A program made the translations under genes and the position numbers. This document shows, piece by piece, positions 49,853-58,325 of a stretch of DNA of 64,000 bases (the stretch's first letter is position 1; each line of letters begins with the position of its first letter). The stretch lies in the NCBI GenBank assembly GCA_021324915.1, contig JAJPIC010000004.1:62001-126000 (forward strand). The letters are read 5' to 3'. A model generated the notes under the pieces. That model worked only from the letters and a program-made list of their open reading frames with translations, did not search any database and was not told the DNA's origin. Source of the stretch: Beijerinckiaceae bacterium. GTDB lineage: Bacteria; Pseudomonadota; Alphaproteobacteria; Rhizobiales; Beijerinckiaceae.

Positions 49853-52588
49853 ATGATGGACAGAACCTTCGATCCTGCGGCGGTGGAAAGCCGCATTTCG
49901 GCGCTTTGGGAAGAGGCGGGCGCGTTCCGTGCCGGACGGGGCGAGCGCCGGTCGGCGGAGCCCTTCACCATCGTCATCCCGCCCCCGAACGTCACCGGCT
50001 CCCTGCACATGGGCCATGCGCTCAATAACACGCTGCAGGACGTTCTCTGCCGTTTCGAGCGCATGCGCGGCAAGGACGTGCTCTGGCAGCCTGGAACGGA
50101 TCATGCAGGCATTGCGACGCAAATGGTCGTCGAGCGGCAATTGAGGGAGCGCCAGGAGCCCGACCGGCGCAGTCTGGGGCGGGCGGAGTTCGTGAAGCGC
50201 GTCTGGCAATGGAAGGCTGAATCGGGCGGGGCGATCGTCAATCAGTTGAAACGGCTGGGCGCCTCCTGCGACTGGTCGCGCGAGCGCTTCACAATGGACG
50301 AGGGCCTCTCGCGCGCCGTCGTCAAGGTCTTCGTGCAGCTCTATCGCGAAGGCCTGATCTACAAGGACAAGAGACTCGTCAATTGGGATCCGAAATTGCT
50401 GACCGCGATCTCCGATCTCGAAGTCGTGCAGGTCGAGACCAAGGGTCATCTCTGGTATTTCAAATACCCGGTGGTGGATGATGCCGGCGGCGAGACTGGC
50501 GAATTCATCACCGTCGCGACGACACGGCCCGAGACCATGCTGGGAGACACCGCGGTCGCAGTCCATCCGGACGATCCGCGATACCAGCGTTTGCAGGGCA
50601 AGCGGGTGCGCCTGCCGCTCGTCGGCCGATTGATCCCGATCGTCGCCGATTCCTATTCCGACCCGGAAAAGGGCACCGGTGCGGTGAAGATCACGCCGGC
50701 GCACGATTTCAACGATTTCGAGGTCGGCAAAAGACACAATCTGCCGCTCGTCAATGTGCTCGACGCGGAAGCCAGCATGACGCTCCGCGGCAACCAGGCC
50801 TTCCCCGAAGGCTTGGCTGATTATCCGTTTGAACAGACGATCGCGGCGCTCGACGGCAAGCCGCGCGAAGAAGCGCGGAAAATCGTCGTCGACATGATGG
50901 AGGAAAGAGGCCTTCTTGAGAAGGTCGAAGCCAATCAGCACGCTGTGCCGCATGGCGATCGCTCCGGCGTCGTGCTCGAGCCGCGGCTCACCGATCAATG
51001 GTATGTCGATGCGAAAGTCCTTGCCGCACCGGCACTCGCTGCGGTGCGCGACGGCCGGACACGGTTCCTGCCGGAGAATTGGGAGAAGACCTATTTTCAG
51101 TGGCTCGAGAATATTCAGCCCTGGTGCATCTCGCGCCAGCTTTGGTGGGGACACCAGATTCCCGCTTGGTACGGGCCCGACGGCAATATTTTCGTTGCGG
51201 AAAGCGAAGCGGAAGCCGCTGCCCAGGCGCAGCACTATTATGGCGAGCTCGCGTCTCCCGCGAAGGCGCCGCCGCTGACGCGCGACGAGGACGTGCTCGA
51301 CACGTGGTTTTCTTCGGCGCTCTGGCCCTTTTCGACGCTCGGCTGGCCGGACGATACGGCGGACCTTCGGCGCTATTATCCGACGAGCGCCCTCGTCACG
51401 GGCTTCGACATCATCTTCTTCTGGGTCGCCCGGATGATGATGATGGGCCTGCATTTCATGCGCGAGGTGCCTTTCCGCGACGTCTATATCCATGCCCTCG
51501 TCCGTGACGAAAAGGGGGCAAAGATGTCGAAGTCGAAAGGCAACGTCATCGACCCGTTGCACGTGATCGACGAATATGGCGCCGATTCGTTGCGCTTCAC
51601 TCTCGCCGCCATGGCGGCGCAAGGACGCGACATCAAGCTCTCGACGCAGCGTGTCGAGGGCTACCGGAATTTCGCCACCAAGCTCTGGAACGCCGCGCGC
51701 TTCGCCGAGCTCAATCAATGTGTGCCCGCTGCGAATTTCGATCCCGGTGGTCTCGCGATTACGCTCAACCGCTGGATCGTTGGCGAAGCGACGAAGACGA
51801 TTGGCGAAGTCAGCGCCGCGATCGAGGCCTATCGGTTCAATGATGCGGCGAATGCCGCCTATCGTTTCGTCTGGAACATTTTCTGCGACTGGTATTTGGA
51901 ACTTGCAAAACCGCTGCTCCAAGGCGCCGACGAGGTCGCAAGAAGCGAGACGCGCGCGACCACTTCTTTCGTGCTCGACGAGATCTTGAAACTGCTGCAT
52001 CCCTTCATGCCGTTCATCACCGAGGAATTGTGGGGCATCGAGAGCCTCGGTGGAAACGCGCGTAAGACCTGCCTTGCGCTCGCGTCCTGGCCGGAGCGAA
52101 CGGGTTTCGAAGATGCCTCGGCCGAGGCGGAAATCGGCTTCGTCATCGAGCTCGTCTCCGAGGTGCGCTCGGTCCGTTCCGAAATGAACGTGCCGGCCGG
52201 CGCTCAAATTCCGCTCGTCTTCGCGGCCGCAGATCCGGGCGTCGTCACGCGCGCCAAGCGATGGGAGGAGACGATCAAGCGTCTTGCGCGTCTGTCCGAG
52301 ATCGGCTTCGCCGCCGAGCCGCCGCGGCAGGCGGCGCAGATGGTCGTGCGCGGCACGCTCGCCGCTCTACCGCTCGAAGGGTTCATCGATTTTGCTGCCG
52401 AGAAGGCGAGGCTGCAGAAGGAGATCGAGAAATTGGCGGCCGAGGCGAAGAAAATCGAGGCGAAGCTCGCCAATGAAGATTTCGTCCGCCGCGCGCCGGA
52501 AGAGGTCGTCGAAGAAAATCGCGAGCGGCTCGCGGAGGCGAATGCGCGGGGCGAGAAGCTCGCGCTCGCGCTGCAGCGGCTCGGGTAA
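49853..52588 (+). CDS. valS: valyl-tRNA synthetase
   Basis: A 911-residue class I synthetase of the bacterial type. The HIGH motif is HMGH at residues 52-55 (PPPNVTGSLHMGHA), KMSKS is at about 557 (KGAKMSKSKGN), an editing CP1 domain contains TTRPETMLGDTAV and DVLDTWFSSALWPFSTLGWP, and a C-terminal coiled-coil arm ends the chain (EKARLQKEIEKLAAEAKKIEAKL). It attaches valine to tRNA-Val. It begins directly after the palindrome array, 77 bases downstream. Confidence 0.97.
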   Translation: MMDRTFDPAAVESRISALWEEAGAFRAGRGERRSAEPFTIVIPPPNVTGSLHMGHALNNTLQDVLCRFERMRGKDVLWQPGTDHAGIATQMVVERQLRERQEPDRRSLGRAEFVKRVWQWKAESGGAIVNQLKRLGASCDWSRERFTMDEGLSRAVVKVFVQLYREGLIYKDKRLVNWDPKLLTAISDLEVVQVETKGHLWYFKYPVVDDAGGETGEFITVATTRPETMLGDTAVAVHPDDPRYQRLQGKRVRLPLVGRLIPIVADSYSDPEKGTGAVKITPAHDFNDFEVGKRHNLPLVNVLDAEASMTLRGNQAFPEGLADYPFEQTIAALDGKPREEARKIVVDMMEERGLLEKVEANQHAVPHGDRSGVVLEPRLTDQWYVDAKVLAAPALAAVRDGRTRFLPENWEKTYFQWLENIQPWCISRQLWWGHQIPAWYGPDGNIFVAESEAEAAAQAQHYYGELASPAKAPPLTRDEDVLDTWFSSALWPFSTLGWPDDTADLRRYYPTSALVTGFDIIFFWVARMMMMGLHFMREVPFRDVYIHALVRDEKGAKMSKSKGNVIDPLHVIDEYGADSLRFTLAAMAAQGRDIKLSTQRVEGYRNFATKLWNAARFAELNQCVPAANFDPGGLAITLNRWIVGEATKTIGEVSAAIEAYRFNDAANAAYRFVWNIFCDWYLELAKPLLQGADEVARSETRATTSFVLDEILKLLHPFMPFITEELWGIESLGGNARKTCLALASWPERTGFEDASAEAEIGFVIELVSEVRSVRSEMNVPAGAQIPLVFAAADPGVVTRAKRWEETIKRLARLSEIGFAAEPPRQAAQMVVRGTLAALPLEGFIDFAAEKARLQKEIEKLAAEAKKIEAKLANEDFVRRAPEEVVEENRERLAEANARGEKLALALQRLG

Positions 52589-52589
52589 G

Positions 52590-52690
52590 AACGGCTTGCC
52601 CGGACGAAGCCGCGAAGCGGCGCAGATCGGGGACTTTGATCCCGGCCCTTCGCTCCGGCCGGGAAACTGCCGCCATCGGCGCCAATCGCG
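52590..52690. repeat. dispersed palindromic intergenic repeat, copy 2
   Basis: Downstream of valS. It contains GCCGCGAAGCGGC (inverted repeat), GATCCCGGCCC and CCGGCCGGGAAAC, the same modules as the copies at 13.3 and 53.9 kb. Confidence 0.6.
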
Positions 52691-52777
52691 ACATGCGCAA
52701 ACGGAAGAGAGGAAGTTCGCCAAGTTGAACGGGGCGCAACGCCGGCATAGATCTGCCGGATAACCAAGGAGCCGCAC

Positions 52778-53872
52778 ATGGTTACCGAGCAAGAGGTGCT
52801 GAACGTTCTGCGGTCCGTGCCGGGGCCTGACGGCAAGACGCCTTTGCCGGAGAGCGGCGCTATTGCCGGCCTCACGATCCGCGACGGCAAGGTCTATCTT
52901 TCGATTGCCGTTGCCCCCGAGCGCGCCGCAGCGCTCGAAGATATGCGGGGGCGAGCGGAAAGAGCGCTGCGGACCTTGCCCGGTGTTGCGACAGCGCTCG
53001 TCAGTCTCACCTCGCAGAAAGCGCCTCCGGAGACGCGCGTAGGGCCAGGGCGCCGCCCCTCGGTCGCAGGCACGATCGGCATTCCCGGCGTGGCGCGGAT
53101 CATTGCTGTCGCATCGGGCAAGGGCGGCGTCGGCAAATCGACGACCGCGGTCAATCTTGCGCTCGCCCTTCAAGCGCTCGGCTGGCGCATCGGCGTTCTC
53201 GACTGCGACATCTATGGGCCTTCATTGCCGCGCCTCCTCGATTTGCGCAGCCAGCCGCAGGTAGAAGACCGGCGCATCCAGCCCCTTCATGCTTATGGCG
53301 TGAAGGCGATGTCGATCGGCTTCATGATCGACGAGAACGAGCCGGTCGTTTGGCGCGGACCGATGGTGATGGCGGCGGTCCAGCAGATGTTGCGCGACGT
53401 CAATTGGGGCGAGCTCGATTGCCTTGTCGTGGACATGCCGCCCGGCACGGGCGATGCGCAATTGACGCTCGCGCAGAACGTGGCGCTTGCCGGCGCGGTG
53501 ATCGTCTCGACCCCGCAGGATCTCGCGCTCGTCGATGCGCGGCGCGGCATCGCCATGTTCAACAAGGTCGACGTGCCGGTGCTCGGCATTGTCGAGAACA
53601 TGAGCTACTTCCTTTGCCCGCATTGCGGCGGGCGCTCCGATATTTTTGCGCATGGTGGCGCGCGCCACGAGGCGGAGCGTCTCGGCGTGCCTTTCCTCGG
53701 CGAAGTTCCGCTGGCGCTCGGTATTCGCGAAACTTCGGATGCCGGCAGGCCGATCGTCGTGGCCGAGCCGCAGAGCGGGCACGCGGCAGCCTATCGCGAC
53801 ATTGCCGCACAGATCCGCGCCGCGCTCGAACAGGGCCGCACACGCGAGGCGCCGAGAATTCTGGTGGAATAG
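52778..53872 (+). CDS. mrp: Mrp/NBP35-family Fe-S cluster carrier ATPase
   Basis: A 364-residue protein. An N-terminal MIP18-like domain (about 1-80: TEQEVLNVLRSVPGPDG) leads to a P-loop ATPase with SGKGGVGKSTTAVNLALALQ (about 112-130), the switch region DCDIYGPSLPRLL, DMPPGTGDAQLTLAQNV and a C-x2-C pair in YFLCPHCGGRSDIF that holds a bridging Fe-S cluster. It assembles and hands over Fe-S clusters. moaA nearby makes an Fe-S enzyme. Confidence 0.94.
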   Translation: MVTEQEVLNVLRSVPGPDGKTPLPESGAIAGLTIRDGKVYLSIAVAPERAAALEDMRGRAERALRTLPGVATALVSLTSQKAPPETRVGPGRRPSVAGTIGIPGVARIIAVASGKGGVGKSTTAVNLALALQALGWRIGVLDCDIYGPSLPRLLDLRSQPQVEDRRIQPLHAYGVKAMSIGFMIDENEPVVWRGPMVMAAVQQMLRDVNWGELDCLVVDMPPGTGDAQLTLAQNVALAGAVIVSTPQDLALVDARRGIAMFNKVDVPVLGIVENMSYFLCPHCGGRSDIFAHGGARHEAERLGVPFLGEVPLALGIRETSDAGRPIVVAEPQSGHAAAYRDIAAQIRAALEQGRTREAPRILVE

Positions 53873-53883
53873 CGGCGCCCTCA

Positions 53884-54222
53884 CTTTCCCGGCCGGCGCA
53901 AAGCGCCGAGCCGGGACCCAGGAGCAACCGCACCTTCGGTAACATTGTCCCGGCTGCCCCTGGATCCCGGATCTTCGCCCTCGGACAAAGCCGAGGGCTC
54001 GTCCGGGAAAGCGGGCTACCGCACCTGGATCCCGGATCTTTGCCTTCGGACAAAGCCGAGGGCTCGTCCGGGAAAGCCGGCTTCCACTTTCCCGGCCGGC
54101 GCAAAGCGCCGAGCCGGGACCCAGGAGCAAAAGCACCTTCGGTAACATTGTCCTGGGCTGGCCGTGGATCCCGGATCTTCGCCCTCGGACAAAGCGGAGG
54201 ACTCGTCCGGGAAAGTGGGCTA
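53884..54222. repeat. segmentally duplicated palindromic repeat block, copy 3
   Basis: The whole 350-bp gap between mrp and moaA is repeat DNA. Module A (CTTTCCCGGCCGGCGCAAAG...TTCGGTAACATTGTCC) occurs at about 53884 and 54088. Module B (TGGATCCCGGATCTT...GTCCGGGAAAG) occurs at 53961, 54026 and 54165 and contains CCCTCGG-ACAAAG-CCGAGGG or variants. An A-B unit of about 139 bases is therefore directly repeated, with an extra B between. The last B copy runs up to the moaA stop codon. Confidence 0.85.
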
Positions 54223-55257
54223 TCAGCCCCCCGTCACGCTCATATGGCGGGCCAGCGCCGGCCGGCTATGTGCGCGATCGATGACGAAATCGTGGCCCTT
54301 CGGTTTGCGCGCGATCGCATTCTCGATCGCCGCATCGAGAAGATCGTCGTTGGCCGCAGCACGCAGCGGAGCACGCAGATCGGCGCTATCCTCCTGGCCG
54401 AGGCACATATAAAGCGTCCCGGTGCAGGTGATGCGCACTCTGTTGCAGCTCTCGCAGAAATTATGAGTGAGCGGCGTGATGAAGCCGACCTTGCCACCGG
54501 TCTCCGCGAGCTCGACATAGCGCGCCGGCCCGCCGGTCCGCAGCGGAATGTCGCGCAAAGTGAAATGCCGCGCGATATCGGCGCGCACTTGTGTCAGCGG
54601 CAGATATTGATCGATCCGCTCGGCTCCGATCTCGCCCATCGGCATGACCTCGATGAGGGTCAGATCCATGCCATGCTCGTGCGCCCAGGCGATCGCCGGG
54701 ACGATCTCGTCGTCGTTGACGCCTTTCAAGGCGACCATGTTGATCTTGATCTTCATACCTGCATTTTGCGCGGCATCGATGCCGGCCAAGACCTGGTCGA
54801 GGTCGCCCCGTCTTGTGATCGCCTTGAATTTCTCGCGGTCGCGACTGTCGAGCGAGACATTGATACGGCGCACGCCGCAGGCGGCGAGCTCCGCCGCATA
54901 TTTCTCGAGCTGCGAGCCATTGGTCGTAAGCGTGAGCTCTTCGAGCGCGCCCGCCTTGAGGTGGCGCGAGAGCGCCTGGAACAGGCCCATGATGTTCCGG
55001 CGCACCAGCGGCTCGCCGCCCGTGATCCTGATCTTGCGAGTGCCGCGCGCGACGAAGGCGCTGCAGATTCGGTCGAGCTCTTCGAGCGTGAGTAGGTCGC
55101 GCTTCGGCAAAAAGGCCATGTTTTCCGCCATGCAATAGACGCAGCGGAAATCGCAACGGTCCGTCACCGAGACGCGGATATAATTGATCCGGCGGCCAAA
55201 AGGATCGATCAGCGGCGACACGCCTGGCGCGGCTTGCTTGAGCTCAGGACTGTTCAT
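54223..55257 (-). CDS. moaA: GTP 3',8-cyclase (molybdenum cofactor biosynthesis)
   Basis: A 344-residue radical SAM enzyme that starts molybdopterin synthesis. The N-terminal cluster motif C-x3-C-x2-C is Cys35, Cys39, Cys42 ([11 protein letters not shown]). A second, C-terminal cluster motif is [22 protein letters not shown]. The chain ends in Gly-Gly (SVTGG), which MoaA needs for activity. It would supply cofactor to the YdeP-like enzyme at 36.4 kb. Its 3' end borders the repeat block. Confidence 0.96.
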   Translation of the reverse strand: MNSPELKQAAPGVSPLIDPFGRRINYIRVSVTDRCDFRCVYCMAENMAFLPKRDLLTLEELDRICSAFVARGTRKIRITGGEPLVRRNIMGLFQALSRHLKAGALEELTLTTNGSQLEKYAAELAACGVRRINVSLDSRDREKFKAITRRGDLDQVLAGIDAAQNAGMKIKINMVALKGVNDDEIVPAIAWAHEHGMDLTLIEVMPMGEIGAERIDQYLPLTQVRADIARHFTLRDIPLRTGGPARYVELAETGGKVGFITPLTHNFCESCNRVRITCTGTLYMCLGQEDSADLRAPLRAAANDDLLDAAIENAIARKPKGHDFVIDRAHSRPALARHMSVTGG

Positions 55258-55313
55258 GAGAGAGTTCAGGCCTTTTCATTGCCATAATATAGGGTGGTCT
55301 GCACAGGTGTGAA

Positions 55314-55700
55314 ATGGCTGAGGCGGCGATGGAGAAACAATGGCCAAAGGAACTGCGGCTAAGTGAGGCAGGCAAGGTTCTCAAGGTGGCGTTCGAAAAC
55401 GGCCGGGCTTTCGATCTTTCGGCGGAATATCTGCGCGTCATGAGCCCCAGCGCCGAAGTCAAAGGCCACACCGAGCAGGAACGCAAGACGGTCGGCGGCA
55501 AGCGCAATGTCGCGATCACCGAGATTGTGCCAGTCGGCACCTACGCGGTGCGACTCACCTTCGATGATCTCCATTCGACGGGCATTTACACCTGGGACTA
55601 TCTTTATGAGCTCGGCGATCGCCATGCCGTGACGTGGCAGGCCTATCTTGCGTCGCTCGCCGCGAAAGGATTGAGCCGCGATCGGCCGGGAGAAAAATGA
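55314..55700 (+). CDS. DUF971 protein (gamma-butyrobetaine hydroxylase N-terminal-like)
   Basis: A 128-residue protein with the DUF971 pattern: WPKELRLSEAGKVLKVAFENGRAFDLSAEYLRVMSPSAEV, VAITEIVPVGTYAVRLTFDDLHSTGIYTWDYLYELG. Such proteins often sit beside mrp or moaA and are linked with Fe-S cluster handling. ATG 55314 has AGGTG upstream; ATG 55329 is also possible. Divergent from moaA. Confidence 0.88.
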   Translation: MAEAAMEKQWPKELRLSEAGKVLKVAFENGRAFDLSAEYLRVMSPSAEVKGHTEQERKTVGGKRNVAITEIVPVGTYAVRLTFDDLHSTGIYTWDYLYELGDRHAVTWQAYLASLAAKGLSRDRPGEK

Positions 55701-55732
55701 GCGCGAAGGGAAATGAGTGCGAAGGCATAGGC

Positions 55733-55759
55733 AAAAAAAGGCCCGGACGCGCCGGGCCT
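55733..55759 (-). terminator. rho-independent terminator, minus strand
   Basis: An 8-bp stem AGGCCCGG/CCGGGCCT with loop CGCGT (minus strand) and a run of seven T. It ends a minus-strand transcript from the 55.8-55.97 kb region, where the only gene-like feature is the 43-codon frame. Confidence 0.9.
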
Positions 55760-55763
55760 AGGA

Positions 55764-55798
55764 GAGCCGCCGAGGTTTCGCTGGGAGGAGGGCGGCTC
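55764..55798 (-). other. hairpin with CTCCTCCC loop
   Basis: On the minus strand a perfect 8-bp stem GAGCCGCC/GGCGGCTC encloses a 19-base loop that starts CTCCTCCC, a sequence complementary to ribosome binding sites. Loops of this kind are known in rhizobial and other alphaproteobacterial trans-acting small RNAs. It lies just before the terminator. Confidence 0.75.
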
Positions 55799-55803
55799 GG
55801 TTA

Positions 55804-55935
55804 TTAGCGCAAATCGACAAATTTGGTTCCGATCCTTATGGGATCGTTGCCTTTCTCAGCTTGGCGCAACCAAGGCTCAGCAAGTGCCCGGCTGGCGCGG
55901 AGTTCGAAAACCAGAATCAAAGCGCCAAGCAGCAT
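55804..55935 (-). CDS. possible 43-residue small protein
   Basis: The frame starts MLLGALILVFELRASRALA and continues EPWLRQAEKGNDPIRIGTKFVDLR, with TAA-TAA at the end. It has a hydrophobic N terminus, a charged middle and a C terminus that looks protein-like. There is no ribosome site. The best promoter would start transcription three or four bases after the ATG, so translation would need an earlier start site or a leaderless mRNA. Compositional evidence only. Confidence 0.4.
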   Translation of the reverse strand: MLLGALILVFELRASRALAEPWLRQAEKGNDPIRIGTKFVDLR

Positions 55936-55937
55936 GG

Positions 55938-55966
55938 ATAATCTGACCAAGACTGCGGCTTTGCAA
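55938..55966 (-). promoter_or_regulatory. putative promoter of the small RNA locus
   Basis: On the minus strand TTGCAA (55966-55961) and GATTAT (55943-55938) are separated by exactly 17 bases, a fair sigma-70-type promoter. Confidence 0.45.
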
Positions 55967-56084
55967 TGGCGGAACGCCTAAACATTGTGACAGACCACGA
56001 ATTTGCGCCGACGTAACCGGTCTGCAACAGAGTAGGGCGCGAGATTAGATAGACTCTGGATATCTAACGCGTGAAAGGCGCGAC

Positions 56085-56318
56085 ATGCCCTTACCAATAC
56101 CTCTGGCCGTGGTGCTGTTTCTAACGATCTGGTTCGTGGTTCTCTTCGCGATCCTGCCTTTCGGCGTTCGCTCGCAGCACGAGGTTGGCGACTATGTCGC
56201 CGGCACCGACCCTGGCGCACCCGTTGCCCCGCGGCTGCTCCTCAAGGCCGTGTGGACCACTTTGGCGACCTCCGTCGTGTTCGGTGTCGTTATCCTCGTG
56301 ATGTTGCTTATGAAATGA
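56085..56318 (+). CDS. DUF1467 family membrane protein
   Basis: A 77-residue protein with two helices (LAVVLFLTIWFVVLFAILPFGV and LATSVVFGVVILVMLLM) joined by RSQHEVGDYVAGTDPGAPVAPRLLLKAVWTT. This is the DUF1467 pattern, alphaproteobacterial and of unknown function. GTGAAAGG precedes the start. Divergent from the small RNA locus. Confidence 0.9.
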   Translation: MPLPIPLAVVLFLTIWFVVLFAILPFGVRSQHEVGDYVAGTDPGAPVAPRLLLKAVWTTLATSVVFGVVILVMLLMK

Positions 56319-56390
56319 GGTCCTGCCGCTAGGGTATCGTTAACCGGCTCTATTGACCGTTCGGGCCGATGCGGATAGGTGGGCGGCGAC

Positions 56391-56466
56391 GAGCGCGTAG
56401 CTCAGGTGGTAGAGCATCTGACTTTTAATCAGGAGGTCATGGGTTCGAATCCCATCGCGCTCACCA
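56391..56466 (+). tRNA. tRNA-Lys (TTT)
   Basis: A complete cloverleaf: acceptor GAGCGCG pairs with CGCGCTC, D-loop TAGCTCAGGTGGTAGAGC, anticodon loop CTTTTAA with TTT at its centre, T-loop GGTTCGAATCC, and an encoded 3' CCA (56464-56466). Confidence 0.97.
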
Positions 56467-56881
56467 GGGGATCACACGATTGATCCCGATTTTCGGCTCA
56501 CCGGACCATTGCTGATCGGCGCTGTGACGAGTCTCGATAGCGCGTCGCGAGGGGCGCGCCATCGCGCACCGCCGTCAGCCTGCAAATTATTTTTCGCGTC
56601 ATTCCGCTCTGAACATACGGGCACATCTGCGGACGATGCGTGTCGATGACTGTTGCATGGATGCAACCGTTGTCCGGCCGCTGCCCTAAAAGAGACGCAC
56701 AGCGGCGCTTTTCCGAACGCGCATATACATGTCCAACGTGGCGCCTGCGCCTGTCGCCGCGTTGAATATTTGGCGATATGAGTGCGGCGGAATATAGAGA
56801 CGGTTGTATCGGCTTGCCCGTCCTCCTTCCAAGGCAATTCGCTGAGAACAAAGGCCCGTCCGCAGCTTCGAACTGTGCTTT
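56467..56881. other. 415-bp region between tRNA-Lys and the aminotransferase
   Basis: Apart from the tRNA terminator it holds a perfect inverted repeat GTTGCAT-GG-ATGCAAC at 56652-56667, and no convincing gene. The aminotransferase promoter should be here, but I could not identify it. Confidence 0.4.
56468..56493 (+). terminator. terminator after tRNA-Lys
   Basis: A 7-bp stem GGGATCA/TGATCCC with a six-base loop, one base after the tRNA end, followed by GATTTT. Confidence 0.6.
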
Positions 56882-58309
56882 ATGAATGAACTGATGCCCC
56901 AGGAAATCACGCGCGGCGCGTCTCCCGAGTCCTTCGATATTGCGAGATTGCTCAAGGCGCGCGAGGCCGAACGCTACGACCTCCACAGCCGCTATTTGAA
57001 CGATCGGATGGTGCAGGCCTTGCGCACCATCGGCTTCGATGTCGCCTTCCAGCGTGGCAGCGGCCAATATTTGTTCGATCGGGCAGGCTCACGCTATCTC
57101 GATCTCTTGAGCGGCTGGGGCGTGTTCGCGGTCGGGCGAAATCATCCGACCATTCGCCTGGCGCTGCAGCGCGTTCTCGAAGCCGATCTGCCGAACCTCG
57201 TTCAGATGGATGTCACGGCGCTTTCCGGCGTGCTCGCCGAGCGATTGCTGGAGTTCGTCCCTTATCTCGACAAAGCCTTCTTCGCCAATTCCGGTACGGA
57301 AGCGGTCGAAGCTGCGATCAAATTCGCCCGCGGTTTTACGGGCCGGCAAAACATCGTCTATTGCAGCCATGCTTTTCACGGCTTGAGCTACGGTGCGTTG
57401 TCGTTGAATGGCGATCCGACCTTTCGCGACGGGTTCGGCGATTTCTTGCCCGGCTGTTTCGAGGTTCCTTTCAATGATCTCGCGGCGCTCGAACAGGTGC
57501 TGTCGCGTCGCGAAGTCGCGGCATTCATCATCGAGCCGATCCAGGGCAAGGGGGTCAATGTCGCGGACGAGGGCTATATCAGGGGCGCCCGCGAGCTCTG
57601 CAGCAGATATGGCACCTTGTTTGTCGCCGATGAGATCCAGACGGGGCTTGGCCGCACCGGCCGCTTCCTTGCGATCGAGCACTGGGATGTGGAGCCGGAC
57701 ATGGTTCTGCTCGCCAAGGCGCTCTCCGGCGGTCATGTGCCGATCGGCGCCGTGCTGATGCGCAAGAAGATTTTCGAGGCGATCTTCAATCGCATGGACC
57801 GCATGGCTGTGCACGGCTCGACGTTCGCGAAGAACGATCTGGCGATGGCGGCGGGGCTCGCGACGCTCGAGGTGATCAAAGCCGAAAGGCTCGTCGAAAA
57901 CGCAGCGCGGAAAGGCCAGCGGCTGTTCGATTTCTTCAGCGCTTTCGCCGAGCGTTACGAACTCGTCAAAACTGTGCGCGGCAAGGGATTGATGATCGGT
58001 CTCGAGTTCGGGCCGCCGCGCTCCTTCAAGTTGAAGACGGCCTGGAGCGTGCTCGAGTCGGTCCGCACCGGTCTCTTCTGCCAGCTCATCGTCATTCCGC
58101 TGTTCAAGGACCACAAGGTCGTCACGCAAGTGGCAGCCAATGCCAGCCACACGATCAAGCTGCTGCCGGCGCTCACCATCACCGATGCCGATTGCACCTG
58201 GATCGAGCGCGCTTTCGACAGCGTCGTGGCCGAGGCGCATCGCGTCCCCGGCGCTGTCTGGTCGCTCGGCAAGACGCTCGCGGAGAACGTGCTCAGGAGC
58301 AACCGGTAA
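56882..58309 (+). CDS. class III PLP aminotransferase, HpnO-like
   Basis: A 475-residue aminotransferase. Fold markers: YLDLLSGWGVFAVGRNHPTIR, FANSGTEAVEAAIKFARGFTGR, HAFHGLSYGALSLNG, FIIEPIQGKGVNV, VADEIQTGLGRTGRF and the PLP lysine in LLAKALSGGHVPIG. The N-terminal block EAERYDLHSRYLNDRMV and a long C terminus resemble, as I recall them, HpnO enzymes that add an amino group to bacteriohopanetetrol side chains. No other hopanoid gene is in the window, so the substrate assignment is tentative. No clear ribosome site precedes the ATG. Confidence 0.8.
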   Translation: MNELMPQEITRGASPESFDIARLLKAREAERYDLHSRYLNDRMVQALRTIGFDVAFQRGSGQYLFDRAGSRYLDLLSGWGVFAVGRNHPTIRLALQRVLEADLPNLVQMDVTALSGVLAERLLEFVPYLDKAFFANSGTEAVEAAIKFARGFTGRQNIVYCSHAFHGLSYGALSLNGDPTFRDGFGDFLPGCFEVPFNDLAALEQVLSRREVAAFIIEPIQGKGVNVADEGYIRGARELCSRYGTLFVADEIQTGLGRTGRFLAIEHWDVEPDMVLLAKALSGGHVPIGAVLMRKKIFEAIFNRMDRMAVHGSTFAKNDLAMAAGLATLEVIKAERLVENAARKGQRLFDFFSAFAERYELVKTVRGKGLMIGLEFGPPRSFKLKTAWSVLESVRTGLFCQLIVIPLFKDHKVVTQVAANASHTIKLLPALTITDADCTWIERAFDSVVAEAHRVPGAVWSLGKTLAENVLRSNR

Positions 58310-58325
58310 CGGCCGCGGCCGCGGC

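Larger units (their letters stand above)
55733..55931 (-). ncRNA. candidate small regulatory RNA of about 200 nt
   Basis: A full transcription unit can be read on the minus strand: promoter TTGCAA-N17-GATTAT (55966 to 55938), start near 55931, a stem-loop with a CTCCTCCC loop and a strong terminator. Both stems and the loop fit a small RNA that pairs with Shine-Dalgarno regions. The same stretch also contains a 43-codon frame, so it might instead be a short mRNA whose 3' end works as the RNA. Confidence 0.55.

Noticed and set aside
49850..52207. Minus-strand 785-codon frame
   Set aside because: It lies opposite valS, which is a clear full-length synthetase; the frame is a by-product of high GC content.
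53350..55095. Plus-strand 581-codon frame across mrp, the repeat block and moaA
   Set aside because: It crosses two well-supported genes in other frames and the intergenic repeats.
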